Source: Thermococcus thioreducens (GTDB taxonomy: Archaea > Methanobacteriota_B > Thermococci > Thermococcales > Thermococcaceae). Taken from it: 64,000 bases of DNA. The position numbers and the translations under genes were made by a program. The stretch lies in NCBI RefSeq assembly GCF_002214545.1, contig NZ_CP015105.1:124001-188000 (forward strand). The letters run 5' to 3'. The notes beneath the pieces are model-generated. The model was not told the origin of the DNA, searched no databases, and saw only the letters and a list, made by a program, of their open reading frames with translations. Position 1 is the stretch's first letter, and every line of letters begins with the position of its first letter. Below are positions 19,756 to 29,613 of the stretch, piece after piece.

Positions 19756-21513
19756 ATGGGAAGGATAATTCGTGTTACCGGTCCGCTCGTCGTTGCCGAC
19801 GGAATGAAAGGCTCGAAGATGTACGAGGTCGTCCGCGTCGGCGAAATGGGGCTCATAGGAGAAATCATCCGCCTTGAGGGGGACAAAGCGGTCATTCAGG
19901 TCTATGAGGAGACTGCAGGTATAAGACCGGGTGAGCCTGTTGAAGGAACCGGGGCTTCACTGAGCGTCGAGCTCGGTCCCGGACTTCTTACCGCGATGTA
20001 CGATGGAATTCAGAGGCCGCTCAACGTTCTCAGGGAGCTCAGCGGCGACTTCATAGCGAGGGGCCTCACCGCCCCGGCTCTGCCCCGGGACAAGAAGTGG
20101 CACTTTACACCGAAGGTCAAGGTCGGAGATAAGGTTACCGGCGGCGACATCCTCGGCCTCGTTCCTGAAACCAGCATCATAGAGCACAGAATCCTCGTCC
20201 CGCCGTGGGTCGAGGGTGAGATAATCGAGATTGCCGAGGAAGGCGACTACACCATAGAGGAGGTCATAGCAAAGGTCAAGAAGCCGGACGGGAGCATAGA
20301 GGAGCTCAAGATGTACCACAAGTGGCCCGTCCGTGTTAAGAGGCCCTACAAGAGGAAGCTCCCGCCGGAGGTTCCGCTCATCACCGGACAAAGAACCATT
20401 GACACCTTCTTCAGCCAGGCCAAGGGCGGAACCGCGGCAATTCCGGGCCCCTTCGGTTCAGGAAAGACCGTCACCCAGCACCAGCTCGCCAAGTGGAGCG
20501 ACGCCCAGGTGGTAGTTTACATAGGCTGTGGTGAGCGCGGAAACGAGATGACCGATGTCCTTGAGGAGTTCCCGAAGCTCAAGGACCCGAAGACCGGGAA
20601 GCCGCTCATGGAGAGGACGGTTCTCATAGCCAACACCTCGAACATGCCGGTCGCGGCAAGGGAGGCCTCAATCTACACCGGAATCACCATCGCCGAGTAC
20701 TTCCGCGACCAGGGCTACGATGTCGCTCTGATGGCAGACTCGACGAGCAGGTGGGCTGAAGCTTTGCGTGAAATCTCCGGAAGGCTTGAGGAGATGCCCG
20801 GTGAGGAGGGCTATCCAGCTTCCCTCGCCAGTAAGATTGCCGAGTTCTACGAGCGTGCCGGCCGTGTGGTCACCCTCGGAAGCGACGAGAGGATTGGAAG
20901 TGTTTCCGTCATAGGTGCCGTTTCACCGCCCGGTGGAGACTTCAGCGAGCCCGTCGTCCAGAACACGTTGAGGGTCGTCAAGGTCTTCTGGGCGCTCGAT
21001 GCTGACTTGGCCAGGAGGAGACACTTCCCGGCAATCAACTGGCTCAGGAGCTACTCCCTCTACCTCGACTCAATTCAGGACTGGTGGCACAAGAACGTTG
21101 ATCCCGAGTGGAGGAAGATGCGCGACACGGCAATGGCGCTCCTCCAGAAGGAGGCGGAACTGCAGGAGATAGTCAGAATCGTCGGTCCGGACGCGTTGCC
21201 CGACAGGGAGAAGGCGGTGCTCATAGTCACAAGGATGCTCCGTGAGGACTACCTCCAGCAGGATGCGTTTGACGAGGTGGACACCTACTGCCCGCCGAAG
21301 AAGCAGGTCACCATGATGAGGGTTATCCTCAACTTCTACGAGAAGACCATGGAGGCCGTCGACAGGGGGATTCCGGTCGACGAGATAGCCAGGCTCCCGG
21401 TCAGGGAGAAAATAGGCCGTATGAAGTTCGAGCCGGAGATAGAGAAGGTCAAAGCCCTCATCGATGAGACGAACGAGCAGTTTGAAGAGCTCTTTAAGAG
21501 GTACGGAGCGTGA
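19756..21513 (+). CDS. atpA: A-type ATP synthase catalytic subunit A
   Basis: 585 residues. Beta-barrel domain (1-75), the A-subunit-specific bulge (about 110-190), the nucleotide-binding domain with the archaeal P-loop GPFGSGKT (231-238) and [12 protein letters not shown], and a C-terminal helical bundle. Forms the three catalytic sites with subunit B. No intein is present, although inteins interrupt this gene in some relatives. Confidence 0.97.
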   Translation: MGRIIRVTGPLVVADGMKGSKMYEVVRVGEMGLIGEIIRLEGDKAVIQVYEETAGIRPGEPVEGTGASLSVELGPGLLTAMYDGIQRPLNVLRELSGDFIARGLTAPALPRDKKWHFTPKVKVGDKVTGGDILGLVPETSIIEHRILVPPWVEGEIIEIAEEGDYTIEEVIAKVKKPDGSIEELKMYHKWPVRVKRPYKRKLPPEVPLITGQRTIDTFFSQAKGGTAAIPGPFGSGKTVTQHQLAKWSDAQVVVYIGCGERGNEMTDVLEEFPKLKDPKTGKPLMERTVLIANTSNMPVAAREASIYTGITIAEYFRDQGYDVALMADSTSRWAEALREISGRLEEMPGEEGYPASLASKIAEFYERAGRVVTLGSDERIGSVSVIGAVSPPGGDFSEPVVQNTLRVVKVFWALDADLARRRHFPAINWLRSYSLYLDSIQDWWHKNVDPEWRKMRDTAMALLQKEAELQEIVRIVGPDALPDREKAVLIVTRMLREDYLQQDAFDEVDTYCPPKKQVTMMRVILNFYEKTMEAVDRGIPVDEIARLPVREKIGRMKFEPEIEKVKALIDETNEQFEELFKRYGA

Positions 21514-21518
21514 TTCCG

Positions 21519-22910
21519 ATGCCGGGAATGGAGTACTCGACCGTTAGCAAGATTTACGGGCCGCTCATGATCGTCCAGGGCGTCAAAGGTGTGGCATACG
21601 GTGAGGTCGTCGAGATAGAGACCGAGAGCGGGGAGAAGAGGAAGGGACAGGTGCTTGAGGCCAGGGAGGACATGGCAATCGTTCAGGTCTTCGAGGGGAC
21701 TAGAGACCTCGACATAAAGAGCACCCGCGTCCGCTTCACCGGCGAGACTCTCAAGGTTCCGGTCAGCATGGACATGCTCGGCAGGGTCTTCAACGGTATC
21801 GGAAAGCCGATAGACGGAGGTCCGGATATAATCCCGGAGGACAGGCGCGACGTCCACGGCGCTCCCCTCAATCCCGTCGCGAGGGCCTACCCGAGGGACT
21901 TCATCCAGACCGGTGTTTCCGCTATAGACGGAATGAACACCCTCATCCGCGGTCAGAAGCTGCCCATCTTCAGCGGTTCAGGTCTTCCACACAACATGCT
22001 CGCTGCCCAGATAGCCAGGCAGGCGAAGGTCCTTGGTGAAGAGGAGCAGTTCGCGGTAGTTTTCGCGGCCATGGGTATCACCTATGAGGAGGCCAACTTC
22101 TTCAAGAAGAGCTTCGAGGAGACCGGGGCTATCGAAAGGGCCGTCCTCTTCCTTAACCTGGCAGACGACCCTGCCATCGAGCGCATCATCACCCCACGTA
22201 TGGCGCTGACGGTTGCCGAATACCTCGCCTTCGACTACGACATGCAGGTTCTGGTTATACTCACCGACATGACCAACTACGCGGAAGCTTTGCGTGAGAT
22301 TTCCGCGGCGAGGGAAGAGGTTCCAGGAAGGCGCGGTTATCCCGGTTACATGTACACCGACTTGGCGACCATCTATGAGCGTGCCGGCCGTGTCAGGGGC
22401 AGGAAGGGTTCCATCACCCAGGTGCCCATCCTGACGATGCCGGACGACGACATCACCCACCCGATTCCAGATTTGACCGGTTACATCACCGAGGGACAGA
22501 TAGTCCTCAGCAGGGAGCTGCACAGAAAGGGTATCTACCCGCCCATTGACGTTCTCCCGAGCCTCAGCCGTCTGATGAAGGACGGTATAGGTAAGGGAAT
22601 GACCAGGGAAGACCACCCGCAGCTCAGCCAGCAGCTCTACGCTGCCTACGCTGAGGGACGTTCCCTGAGGGACCTCGTCGCCGTTGTTGGTGAGGAGGCA
22701 CTCAGCGAGACCGACAGGAAGTACCTCAAGTTCGCTGACAGGTTTGAGCGTGAATTCGTCGCCCAGCGCTACGACGAGGACAGGAGCATCGAGGAGACCC
22801 TCGACCTCGGCTGGGAGCTCCTAGCTGAACTTCCGGAGAGCGAGCTCAAGCGTGTCAGGAAGGAGTACATCCTCAAGTACCACCCGAAGTACCGGAAGAG
22901 GGAGGGCTGA
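21519..22910 (+). CDS. atpB: A-type ATP synthase regulatory subunit B
   Basis: 463 residues, the non-catalytic nucleotide-binding partner of A. It lacks a P-loop (SGSGLPHN stands at that place) as expected. Start choice: ATG 21519 gives the usual [15 protein letters not shown] start; GTG 21510, overlapping the atpA stop, is an alternative adding three residues. No strong ribosome binding site, so translational coupling to atpA is likely. Confidence 0.96.
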   Translation: MPGMEYSTVSKIYGPLMIVQGVKGVAYGEVVEIETESGEKRKGQVLEAREDMAIVQVFEGTRDLDIKSTRVRFTGETLKVPVSMDMLGRVFNGIGKPIDGGPDIIPEDRRDVHGAPLNPVARAYPRDFIQTGVSAIDGMNTLIRGQKLPIFSGSGLPHNMLAAQIARQAKVLGEEEQFAVVFAAMGITYEEANFFKKSFEETGAIERAVLFLNLADDPAIERIITPRMALTVAEYLAFDYDMQVLVILTDMTNYAEALREISAAREEVPGRRGYPGYMYTDLATIYERAGRVRGRKGSITQVPILTMPDDDITHPIPDLTGYITEGQIVLSRELHRKGIYPPIDVLPSLSRLMKDGIGKGMTREDHPQLSQQLYAAYAEGRSLRDLVAVVGEEALSETDRKYLKFADRFEREFVAQRYDEDRSIEETLDLGWELLAELPESELKRVRKEYILKYHPKYRKREG

Positions 22911-22937
22911 CCTCCCTTCAACATTTAGGTGGTCGAG

Positions 22938-23591
22938 ATGGCAGAGCTTCTCAACGTCAAGCCCACCCGTATGGAGCTCCTGAACCTCAAGAGGCGCATT
23001 AAGCTGGCAAAAAAGGGCCACAAGCTCCTCAAGGACAAGCAGGACGCCTTGGTCATGGAGTTCTTCACGATATACGACGAGGCGCTCCAGCTTAGGGAAG
23101 AGCTGGGCAGGAAGATGGCTGAGGCCTTCTCTGCCCTTCAGAGTGCTGAGATAGACGTTGGAACCCTGCGCCTCAGGGAGATAGGCCTCTCCGTGAAGCC
23201 CAACAGGGAGGTCGAGATAAAGCGGAGGAACGTCATGGGCGTCCCGGTTCCTCTCATCGAGGCAGAATCCTTCAGGAGGAGCGCGGACGAGCGCGGCTAC
23301 GCCTTCGTTTCCAGCTCGGCCAAGGTGGATCTCGCCGCCGGGAAGTTCGAGGAGGTTCTTGACCTGGCCGTCCGCCTGGCCGAGGTGGAGGAGACACTCA
23401 AGAGGCTCGCGAAGGAGATAGAGGTCACCAAGAGGCGCGTCAATGCCCTTGAGTACATCATAATCCCCAGGATGGAAGCCACCGTCAAGTTCATCAAGCA
23501 GCGCCTCGACGAAATGGAGCGCGAGAACTTCTTCAGGCTGAAGAGGGTCAAGGCGCTGATAGAGGCAAGAACCCATGCAGAGGGTTCGTGA
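22938..23591 (+). CDS. atpD: A-type ATP synthase subunit D
   Basis: 217 residues forming the long antiparallel coiled coil of the central rotor shaft (helices about 10-70 and 125-195) with a short beta hairpin between. GGTGGTCGAG ends directly before ATG 22938; GTG 22929 lies within it. Last subunit gene of the operon. Confidence 0.95.
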   Translation: MAELLNVKPTRMELLNLKRRIKLAKKGHKLLKDKQDALVMEFFTIYDEALQLREELGRKMAEAFSALQSAEIDVGTLRLREIGLSVKPNREVEIKRRNVMGVPVPLIEAESFRRSADERGYAFVSSSAKVDLAAGKFEEVLDLAVRLAEVEETLKRLAKEIEVTKRRVNALEYIIIPRMEATVKFIKQRLDEMERENFFRLKRVKALIEARTHAEGS

Positions 23592-23638
23592 GGAACAACC
23601 CTTTTATTTCCTGCCTTCCTTTTTCCTCCGGTGGTGAC

Positions 23639-24862
23639 ATGACCGAGAAGCTGTTCTATGCCAACGCTTACCTCTGGGAGGCCGGGGCCACTGTTCAAAA
23701 GGCTGAGAGAGACGGCAAAAACGTGAAATTGCTCCTTGACAGGACGATTTTCTACCCCGAAGGCGGTGGCCAGCCCTCAGATAGGGGGATTATAGTCGGC
23801 GAGGGCTTCAGGATAATCGTTGAAAAGGTCGATGGAAAGGACGAGATATGGCACGAGGGGAAACTTGAAGGCCGCCTTCCCGAGGCAGGTGAACCGGTGA
23901 GGTTAATCCTTGATGCCGAGTGGCGCTACGAGAACATGCGCCAGCATACTGGACAGCACATACTCTCCGCGGTCTTCAAGGACCTCTACGACGCCAACAC
24001 GACGGGCTTCCAGATATTCGAGGCCTACAACAAGATAGAGATAGACTATCTCGGTGAGCTCACATGGGAGATGATTTTTGAGGTTGAGAAAGCTGCCAAC
24101 GGAATCGTCTGGTCGGACCTTCCGGTTGAGGTGGAGGTTTACGAGGAGCTTCCCGATGAGCTCAGAAAAAAGCTCCGGAAGGAGCTCTCCGATAAAGTCC
24201 AGCCCCCGATAAGGATAGTCTCCATTCCCGGGGTTGACGTCATCCCCTGCGGCGGAACCCACGTGAGGAGCACCCGTGAGGTCGGTATCATAAAGGTGGT
24301 CAACTTCTACCGGAAGAGCAGGAAGCTGTGGAGGATAGAGTTCGTCTGCGGAAACAGGGCGCTGAAGTACCTGGACGAGCTTATGGCTGACTACTGGCTG
24401 AGCCTCGATGAGATGTCGAACAAGAACCGCCCGCTCGTCGAGCGCGTGAAGGAGCTCAAGGCCGAAATGGAGAAACTTGAGGAGGAAAAGGACGGCCTTA
24501 GAAGAGAGCTCTGGAGATGGAAGGCAAAGGCCCTGCTGGACAACGCAGAGGAAATCAATGGAATCAGAGTCGTCTCGTACATCGAGGACGCCCCGATGAA
24601 AGACGCCCAGGCCTTCGTGGTTTACCTCGTTGATAAGAACCCCGGCACTGTGGCCCTGGTGGCCGGCGAGAACTACGCCATATTCGCCAAGAACAGGGAA
24701 GTTGGAGGCATCTCGATGAGAGACCTCCTGGGGAAGGTTCTTTCGGAAGTCGGCGGGGGTGGGGGCGGAAGTGAGACCCTTGCGAGAGGGGGAGGGTTCA
24801 AGGTGAGGCCCGAAGAGGTTCTAGAAACCGCTCGCAGGGCTCTGAGTGCCCACCTTGGGTGA
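23639..24862 (+). CDS. AlaX-type alanyl-tRNA editing protein
   Basis: Free-standing homologue of the AlaS editing domain that hydrolyses Ser- or Gly-tRNA-Ala in trans. 407 residues: a small N-terminal glycine-rich domain ([11 protein letters not shown]), zinc/editing motifs HTGQH (H103, H107) and CGGTH (C204, H208), a coiled coil (about 265-300) and a DHHA1-like C-terminus with GGGGGGSETLARGGG; this is the long AlaX-L form. GGTGGTGAC precedes ATG 23639. It starts 47 bases after atpD, and CCTTTTATTT at 23600-23609 could be a private TATA box. Confidence 0.92.
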   Translation: MTEKLFYANAYLWEAGATVQKAERDGKNVKLLLDRTIFYPEGGGQPSDRGIIVGEGFRIIVEKVDGKDEIWHEGKLEGRLPEAGEPVRLILDAEWRYENMRQHTGQHILSAVFKDLYDANTTGFQIFEAYNKIEIDYLGELTWEMIFEVEKAANGIVWSDLPVEVEVYEELPDELRKKLRKELSDKVQPPIRIVSIPGVDVIPCGGTHVRSTREVGIIKVVNFYRKSRKLWRIEFVCGNRALKYLDELMADYWLSLDEMSNKNRPLVERVKELKAEMEKLEEEKDGLRRELWRWKAKALLDNAEEINGIRVVSYIEDAPMKDAQAFVVYLVDKNPGTVALVAGENYAIFAKNREVGGISMRDLLGKVLSEVGGGGGGSETLARGGGFKVRPEEVLETARRALSAHLG

Positions 24863-24918
24863 TGCCTCCTTTATGGTCCTCTCTTTTGGGATGGTGCCAG
24901 GCTTTAATTGAAAGTAAA

Positions 24919-24928
24919 ACTTTTTAAA
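24919..24928 (+). promoter_or_regulatory. TATA box for the plus-strand orphan permease pair
   Basis: ACTTTTTAAA in the 130-base gap after the AlaX gene, predicting a start of transcription near 24950 and a leader of about 40 bases. Confidence 0.5.
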
Positions 24929-24992
24929 GACTGTCGGAAATTTTTACTGTAATGCGTTAAGACTGTACGCACCTTCCTGCGGGGGTGTGCTT

Positions 24993-26009
24993 TTGTCCCT
25001 GCGGCGGATAGTAATAAGATATACCATAGTAACCCTCCTGGTCGCGTTTGTGCTTGGATACGCCATAAAGGGTGTCGTGGAGAAGAGGGCATACCTGGAG
25101 GCTATAGATTTCTTCCAGTACAATCCCAACGCGGGGAAGGTTGTGGCTGCGGCAGAAAAGCTCGGTATGGATCCCTTTGAATATTACGTTAAATACATCG
25201 CCCCTAAAAACCATCCCGAGCTGGGAAAGTCGAGCCTCAGGGTCGGTCTGGAGTACCTGGTGCTCACCTTTAAGGGCCTTCTCGGACCTTCCCGGGAACG
25301 GGGCTGGAGCTACCTCTGCGGTTTCATCAAGCCAAGCTGGGACTTCGTTTACAACACCCTTATTTTCCTCGTCATGGCTGAGGTAGCCGTCGTTCTTCTG
25401 GCACTTCTGCTGTCGTTTAGGGCCGTGAAGAGCGAGCGCTTCTCCGGCTTCCTCCAAACTGCCGCCAGAGCCTTCAACGGCATCCCGGTGTGGTTCTTTG
25501 TAGTACTCTTTTTCCTGCTCATAATCTACTCTCCCATTCCGTCAGATCTGGCGAACGGCCTCAAAGGCTCCGGCTTGAGAATGCTCGCCTATTTCGTCTT
25601 CCCCGTCCTCTCCGTGCTCCTCGTTGCCTCATGGGGGCTCGCGGAGGGCATAACGGTCGTTATGAGGGAGGAGTTCGGGCAGTTCTACGTTGAAGCAAAG
25701 AGGGCGATGGGTCTGCCCGAGAGTAGGGTGAAGAGGCACATCGTGAGGGCCTCCATAGTCCCGGTAATGCACGTCTGGCTCCAGAACTTCATCGAAGTAC
25801 AAACGCTCGTCCTTGTCGTTGACTACCTCTTCAAACTCAACGGCCTGGGGACTGTACTCGCATCAACGCTCATCATAACCCCCGACAGCGTGTTTTTCTT
25901 CCCTGGGACGTTCGCCTTCGTTGTCATGGTGCTGGTCCTCCTGAACTTCCTGGTCTCGATGACCGTTGAGGTTCTCTCGATAAAGCTGGAACCGAGGGGT
26001 GGGAAATGA
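24993..26009 (+). CDS. DppB-like ABC transporter permease (orphan pair, plus strand)
   Basis: 338 residues with one N-terminal helix, a large outer loop (about 35-110) and five C-terminal helices. The EAA loop reads FYVEAKRAMGLPESRVKRHIVRAS, the ATPase docking site, with the usual GLP core. TTG 24993 is preferred because GGGGGTG at 24981-24987 is correctly spaced; GTG 24987 is the alternative and would put the site at two bases. Followed by a DppC-like gene with ATGA overlap. No ATPase or binding-protein gene accompanies the pair. Confidence 0.8.
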   Translation: MSLRRIVIRYTIVTLLVAFVLGYAIKGVVEKRAYLEAIDFFQYNPNAGKVVAAAEKLGMDPFEYYVKYIAPKNHPELGKSSLRVGLEYLVLTFKGLLGPSRERGWSYLCGFIKPSWDFVYNTLIFLVMAEVAVVLLALLLSFRAVKSERFSGFLQTAARAFNGIPVWFFVVLFFLLIIYSPIPSDLANGLKGSGLRMLAYFVFPVLSVLLVASWGLAEGITVVMREEFGQFYVEAKRAMGLPESRVKRHIVRASIVPVMHVWLQNFIEVQTLVLVVDYLFKLNGLGTVLASTLIITPDSVFFFPGTFAFVVMVLVLLNFLVSMTVEVLSIKLEPRGGK

Positions 26010-27190
26010 GGAGAAGAACGCTCGGCGCGGCGATATTAGTTGCGTTCCTCCTTTTCACGGCATTCTCTTACGCCACCCTGGATAAGGTCAAGCTCGACAA
26101 CTGGGACAACTACATCTTCTGGGTTGACTACCCCCGGGGCGCTAAACCGGTGTGGCTTGCCGACTCGTCCAAAACCGTCGCCTTTAGTGGGACCCTTGAC
26201 TACATCGTGACCCAAACAGCCCCCTCCAACATCCTGCTTGAGGGGGACGGAAGGGTGTCCATAACGATATTCCGCCCCGATGGGAAGGTCGTTAGACTTG
26301 GAGGGACGATAAACGGCACCACGAGCGTTAACTCGAACGTTGAGCTGGCACTCCAGGCGAGGCGCTTTGCCATTGAGGAGCTCGGAATGAGAAGGGAGGA
26401 TCTGGCGTTCATAACGCCGACCCAGGCTCTGTTCATGGACGGGGCTAAGAAGCCCCTTCCCGGAAACTACACCGTTCAGGTCGATCCGGCGGGAGTTAAG
26501 GCGGCGATAATTGGCGACACCTACGGTTCCCTCGGCACGGACTACAAGGGAAGGGACCTGTGGGTGGGTTTCATCGGTTCGACTGTGAACACGCTGATCC
26601 TGGCATCTTTAACGACCCTGCTGATAATAATCGTCGGCCTCCTCCTGGGCATTGGTTCAGGCTATTACGAGAACCGGTTTGGGGATGCAGTTTCGGTTCT
26701 GCTGGAGGCCCTGAACTCCATTCCCTACCTCCCCCTGGCGATAGTGATAATATTCGTCCTCTCCTCGACGGGTTCCCACGGCAAGCTTGAGATGGGAACC
26801 GTCGAACTGGCCCTCGTGCTGTCCCTGCTCCTCGTCGGGAAGTTTGCGAGTGCCGTTAAGGGCATCGTCATGCACGAGAAGGTTCAGGAGTACATAGAAT
26901 CCGCGAGGGCCCTGGGTGCGGGCGACCTGGCGATAATCGTGAGGCATATAATGAAGGCAGTCGTCCCCTACGCCCTCTCGTACTCCACGCTTCTCTTCGC
27001 CCAGATGATAGCGGTGGTTTCTGTACTCGGCCTCTTCGGGATAATCCCTGGCGTTAACTGGGGCTCCTTTGTGGCCGAAGCCTTCTCTCAAAACGCCATT
27101 TACACCCTCTGGTGGTGGCCGCTCTCTCCCTCTGTGGCGATAGTTCTGGTGAGTGTGAGTTTAACCCTGCTTAGCGGCTCATCTGGTTAG
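26006..27190 (+). CDS. DppC-like ABC transporter permease (orphan pair, plus strand)
   Basis: 394 residues: helix 1 (about 6-25), an extracytoplasmic insertion of roughly 160 residues beginning NWDNYIFWVDYPRG, then five helices with the EAA loop YIESARALGAGD. The GTDYKGRDLW segment before helix 2 is the DppC family signature. The C-terminus stops early at LTLLSGSSG, about ten residues short of the other two DppC proteins of this window, and its last codons overlap the 3' end of the converging permease gene by 12 bases. Confidence 0.8.
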   Translation: MRRRTLGAAILVAFLLFTAFSYATLDKVKLDNWDNYIFWVDYPRGAKPVWLADSSKTVAFSGTLDYIVTQTAPSNILLEGDGRVSITIFRPDGKVVRLGGTINGTTSVNSNVELALQARRFAIEELGMRREDLAFITPTQALFMDGAKKPLPGNYTVQVDPAGVKAAIIGDTYGSLGTDYKGRDLWVGFIGSTVNTLILASLTTLLIIIVGLLLGIGSGYYENRFGDAVSVLLEALNSIPYLPLAIVIIFVLSSTGSHGKLEMGTVELALVLSLLLVGKFASAVKGIVMHEKVQEYIESARALGAGDLAIIVRHIMKAVVPYALSYSTLLFAQMIAVVSVLGLFGIIPGVNWGSFVAEAFSQNAIYTLWWWPLSPSVAIVLVSVSLTLLSGSSG

Positions 27191-28435
27191 GAACCTATCC
27201 TCTATGCTCAGGTTTATCAGCACGAAGGCCATCGCAAACACCGCCAGCGCGGCTCCAATGGGAACCACTATCCACCACGCCATGCTGAAGAGCTGGTTCT
27301 CCGTTATCATGTTGCCCAGCAGTGTTCCCCAGTTGAATCCAGGTATTGCCTCAAAGAAGCCCAGGAGGGACACCAGCGCGACAACCTTCGGCATGACTAT
27401 TGAGAACTGGTAGACGCTGTACGGCAGAACCGCCCGGGATACGTGGTGCCTCAATATCCACCACCTTGAGCCCCCGAGGCTTATCGCCGATTCCACGTAC
27501 TCCTTGCCCAGCTCCGTCTCAACGAGCGCCCTGACGTTTCTCGCTATTTTTCCGAAGAGGAGCAGTCCCATCAGAAGGACGAAGCTCCAGAACGGCACCT
27601 CCAGATGGCCGCCATAGGTGACCTTGCCGGTAATCGGGACCATCATCACCATTACCGGAACGAGGGGCAGTATTGTCGAGAGCTTTGTAAGGGCATCAGT
27701 TACTGTGCCTGCGATTCCATACAGGGCGCTCAGCACGCCCAGAACAGCGCCGATGGCGACTGCGGTGAAGCCAACGGTGACCACCATAACCATCGTCTCC
27801 CTGAAGCCCCAGACAAAGCCCTGCCAGATGTCCCTTCCGGTCGAGTCCGTCCCGAGGATTCCGTAGACCCTCCCAAGTACTCTGACCTTCGGTTCATTTT
27901 CGGAGGTTATCTCAATGATGTAGGTGCCCTTTTCCACCCCATCTTTACCCATGAATATTGGATCTAAGCCCCCTCTGAAAATGAGATCGGAGTCCGTGTA
28001 GTTCAGCCCCTTGTCTTGGGCTATCTTTCCCATTACCATAAACATCATGCCGAGCCTTATCTTGCTCCTCGACAGCCCCCGGTAGAGAGTATACTCCCTG
28101 CCGTCGGGGAGGGTTATGTTTATGGTCATATCGCACGGGAACTCCGAGTAAACTATTATGTCCTGTGGAGCCTCGGAGTAGCGGAAGTCGTATTCGTAGA
28201 CGTAGAGGTTTCCCTCGATTTTCGTGGGGGCCAGGTTCTCCGTTGGGGGCAGGTTTTTTCCAAAAAGGTTGATCCAGCTCGGCGGGACGAGCTTCGGGTT
28301 GTCGGCCCAGTACATCTTGTTGTTCCAGTTGTGTATTGCCTCCTCGTTGGCAAGGCTCGGTCCCACCGCTGCTGCTAGGAGGTAGAAGAGGAGTATGCTC
28401 GCGGCAATCTTTACCTTGTTGGGAATCTTTTTCAT
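27179..28435 (-). CDS. DppC-like ABC transporter permease (orphan pair, minus strand)
   Basis: 418 residues, same plan as its plus-strand counterpart: signal-anchor helix, insertion starting NWNNKMYWADNPKLVPPSW, GTDSTGRDIW signature, then five helices with an EAA loop YVESAISLGGSRW. Ends normally with NLSIEDRFLTR. Coupled to the upstream DppB-like gene by an ATGA overlap. Sequence similarity to the plus-strand pair is clear but distant, so this is an old duplication and not a recent inverted repeat. Confidence 0.8.
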   Translation of the reverse strand: MKKIPNKVKIAASILLFYLLAAAVGPSLANEEAIHNWNNKMYWADNPKLVPPSWINLFGKNLPPTENLAPTKIEGNLYVYEYDFRYSEAPQDIIVYSEFPCDMTINITLPDGREYTLYRGLSRSKIRLGMMFMVMGKIAQDKGLNYTDSDLIFRGGLDPIFMGKDGVEKGTYIIEITSENEPKVRVLGRVYGILGTDSTGRDIWQGFVWGFRETMVMVVTVGFTAVAIGAVLGVLSALYGIAGTVTDALTKLSTILPLVPVMVMMVPITGKVTYGGHLEVPFWSFVLLMGLLLFGKIARNVRALVETELGKEYVESAISLGGSRWWILRHHVSRAVLPYSVYQFSIVMPKVVALVSLLGFFEAIPGFNWGTLLGNMITENQLFSMAWWIVVPIGAALAVFAMAFVLINLSIEDRFLTR

Positions 28436-29499
28436 TCGCGTCCCTCCTTTCCTACCCTGGGGTCGAGGTGTATGTAGAGCGACTCCATAACAACGGCGTT
28501 TATGAAGTAGAACAGCATCATAACGAAAGCCGCGAAGAAGACCCCGTAGCTGTTGTAGCGAAATGCCACACCGTTCACACCGTGCCCCAGCCTGAAGGAG
28601 TAGGCGAGTATCCAGCCCACGCCGTGGATGTCGAATATGACCTCAACTACAAAGGCGCTCATCATGATCTCCAGGAAGTTGTAGGTGGTAAACGTCAGAA
28701 ACGCCGGCAGCGCGGTTCTCAGGAGTTTCTTCATTATCCTCCTATCTGGCAGGCCCTTCGCCCGGTCGTACAGGACGTGACCTTCGTTGCTCTCAAACCT
28801 GACGAGGTTCCTTACGTTGAATGCATACTCCCATATCATCGCCACAACCAGGGTGAAAACCGGTAGGAGAAGCCCGATGATATATACAACGGGCAGGGAG
28901 CCTCCATCAATAGAGGTCCTCCGTAGGTAGCCCTCAAAGTCTATTGGGAGGAGAGATACCTTCCAGTACAGCATGTAGAGGAGCACAACGGCTATGAACC
29001 ATGAAGGAATCGCCGAGAAGAGCGGGGTGAGGAGGGATAGGAGCCTGTCCGTCTTGCCGCCCTTATAGCCCGCCCTCAGCCCCAGATAGAGGCCGAACGT
29101 CAGTATGAACAGTTCGGTCAGGACCACGAGCAGAAGGCTCTTCAGGATGTATGTGTAGTACTCGTACCCGCTCCCCGTTTTTTCAAAGGGGTTGCTGAGG
29201 AAGTCGTACGCCACCTGGAGATGGTCTTTCATGAGCTCCCGTATGCTGGAGAGCCCGAGGGCGTCCATGGCCATTTCTCTAGCCAGCTGTTCGAGGCTGA
29301 CGTGTTTTTCTATGACCTTTTTGACGCTCTCCGGAAGGTGGCTCACCATGTCAAGGTAATCCCCATAGACATCGCTGTTGTACAGCTCTGCGTTGATGTG
29401 CCCGAGGACGGCCATATAATCAAGAATCAGTACTCCGATCAGGAACAGGACTAGGTTTTTAATGAGCACTCCAAGGTATAAATGCCATCTTCCGCGCAT
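28432..29499 (-). CDS. DppB-like ABC transporter permease (orphan pair, minus strand)
   Basis: 355 residues with an N-terminal helix, an outer loop (about 35-120) and five helices. The EAA region (VLYDRAKGLPDRRIMKK) keeps GLP but has lost the usual acidic-alanine start, so ATPase contact may be altered. GGGGGT lies seven bases before ATG 29499, and TTTTAAAGG (minus strand, about 29529-29537) is the TATA candidate. First gene of the minus-strand pair. Confidence 0.8.
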   Translation of the reverse strand: MRGRWHLYLGVLIKNLVLFLIGVLILDYMAVLGHINAELYNSDVYGDYLDMVSHLPESVKKVIEKHVSLEQLAREMAMDALGLSSIRELMKDHLQVAYDFLSNPFEKTGSGYEYYTYILKSLLLVVLTELFILTFGLYLGLRAGYKGGKTDRLLSLLTPLFSAIPSWFIAVVLLYMLYWKVSLLPIDFEGYLRRTSIDGGSLPVVYIIGLLLPVFTLVVAMIWEYAFNVRNLVRFESNEGHVLYDRAKGLPDRRIMKKLLRTALPAFLTFTTYNFLEIMMSAFVVEVIFDIHGVGWILAYSFRLGHGVNGVAFRYNSYGVFFAAFVMMLFYFINAVVMESLYIHLDPRVGKEGRE

Positions 29500-29613
29500 C
29501 TATACCCCCTGTTTTACGTTGGTGTAAACCTTTAAAATCTAATGCACAGAAGTATTAACGTTGTAACACATGAACGTCTGAAGAACAGGCCTAAAATAAA
29601 TCGTAACGGGGAG

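Noticed and set aside
24993-29499. Convergent permease pairs as a composite transposon or recent inverted duplication
   Set aside because: The copies are too divergent in sequence, no transposase or terminal repeats are present, and base composition matches the surroundings.
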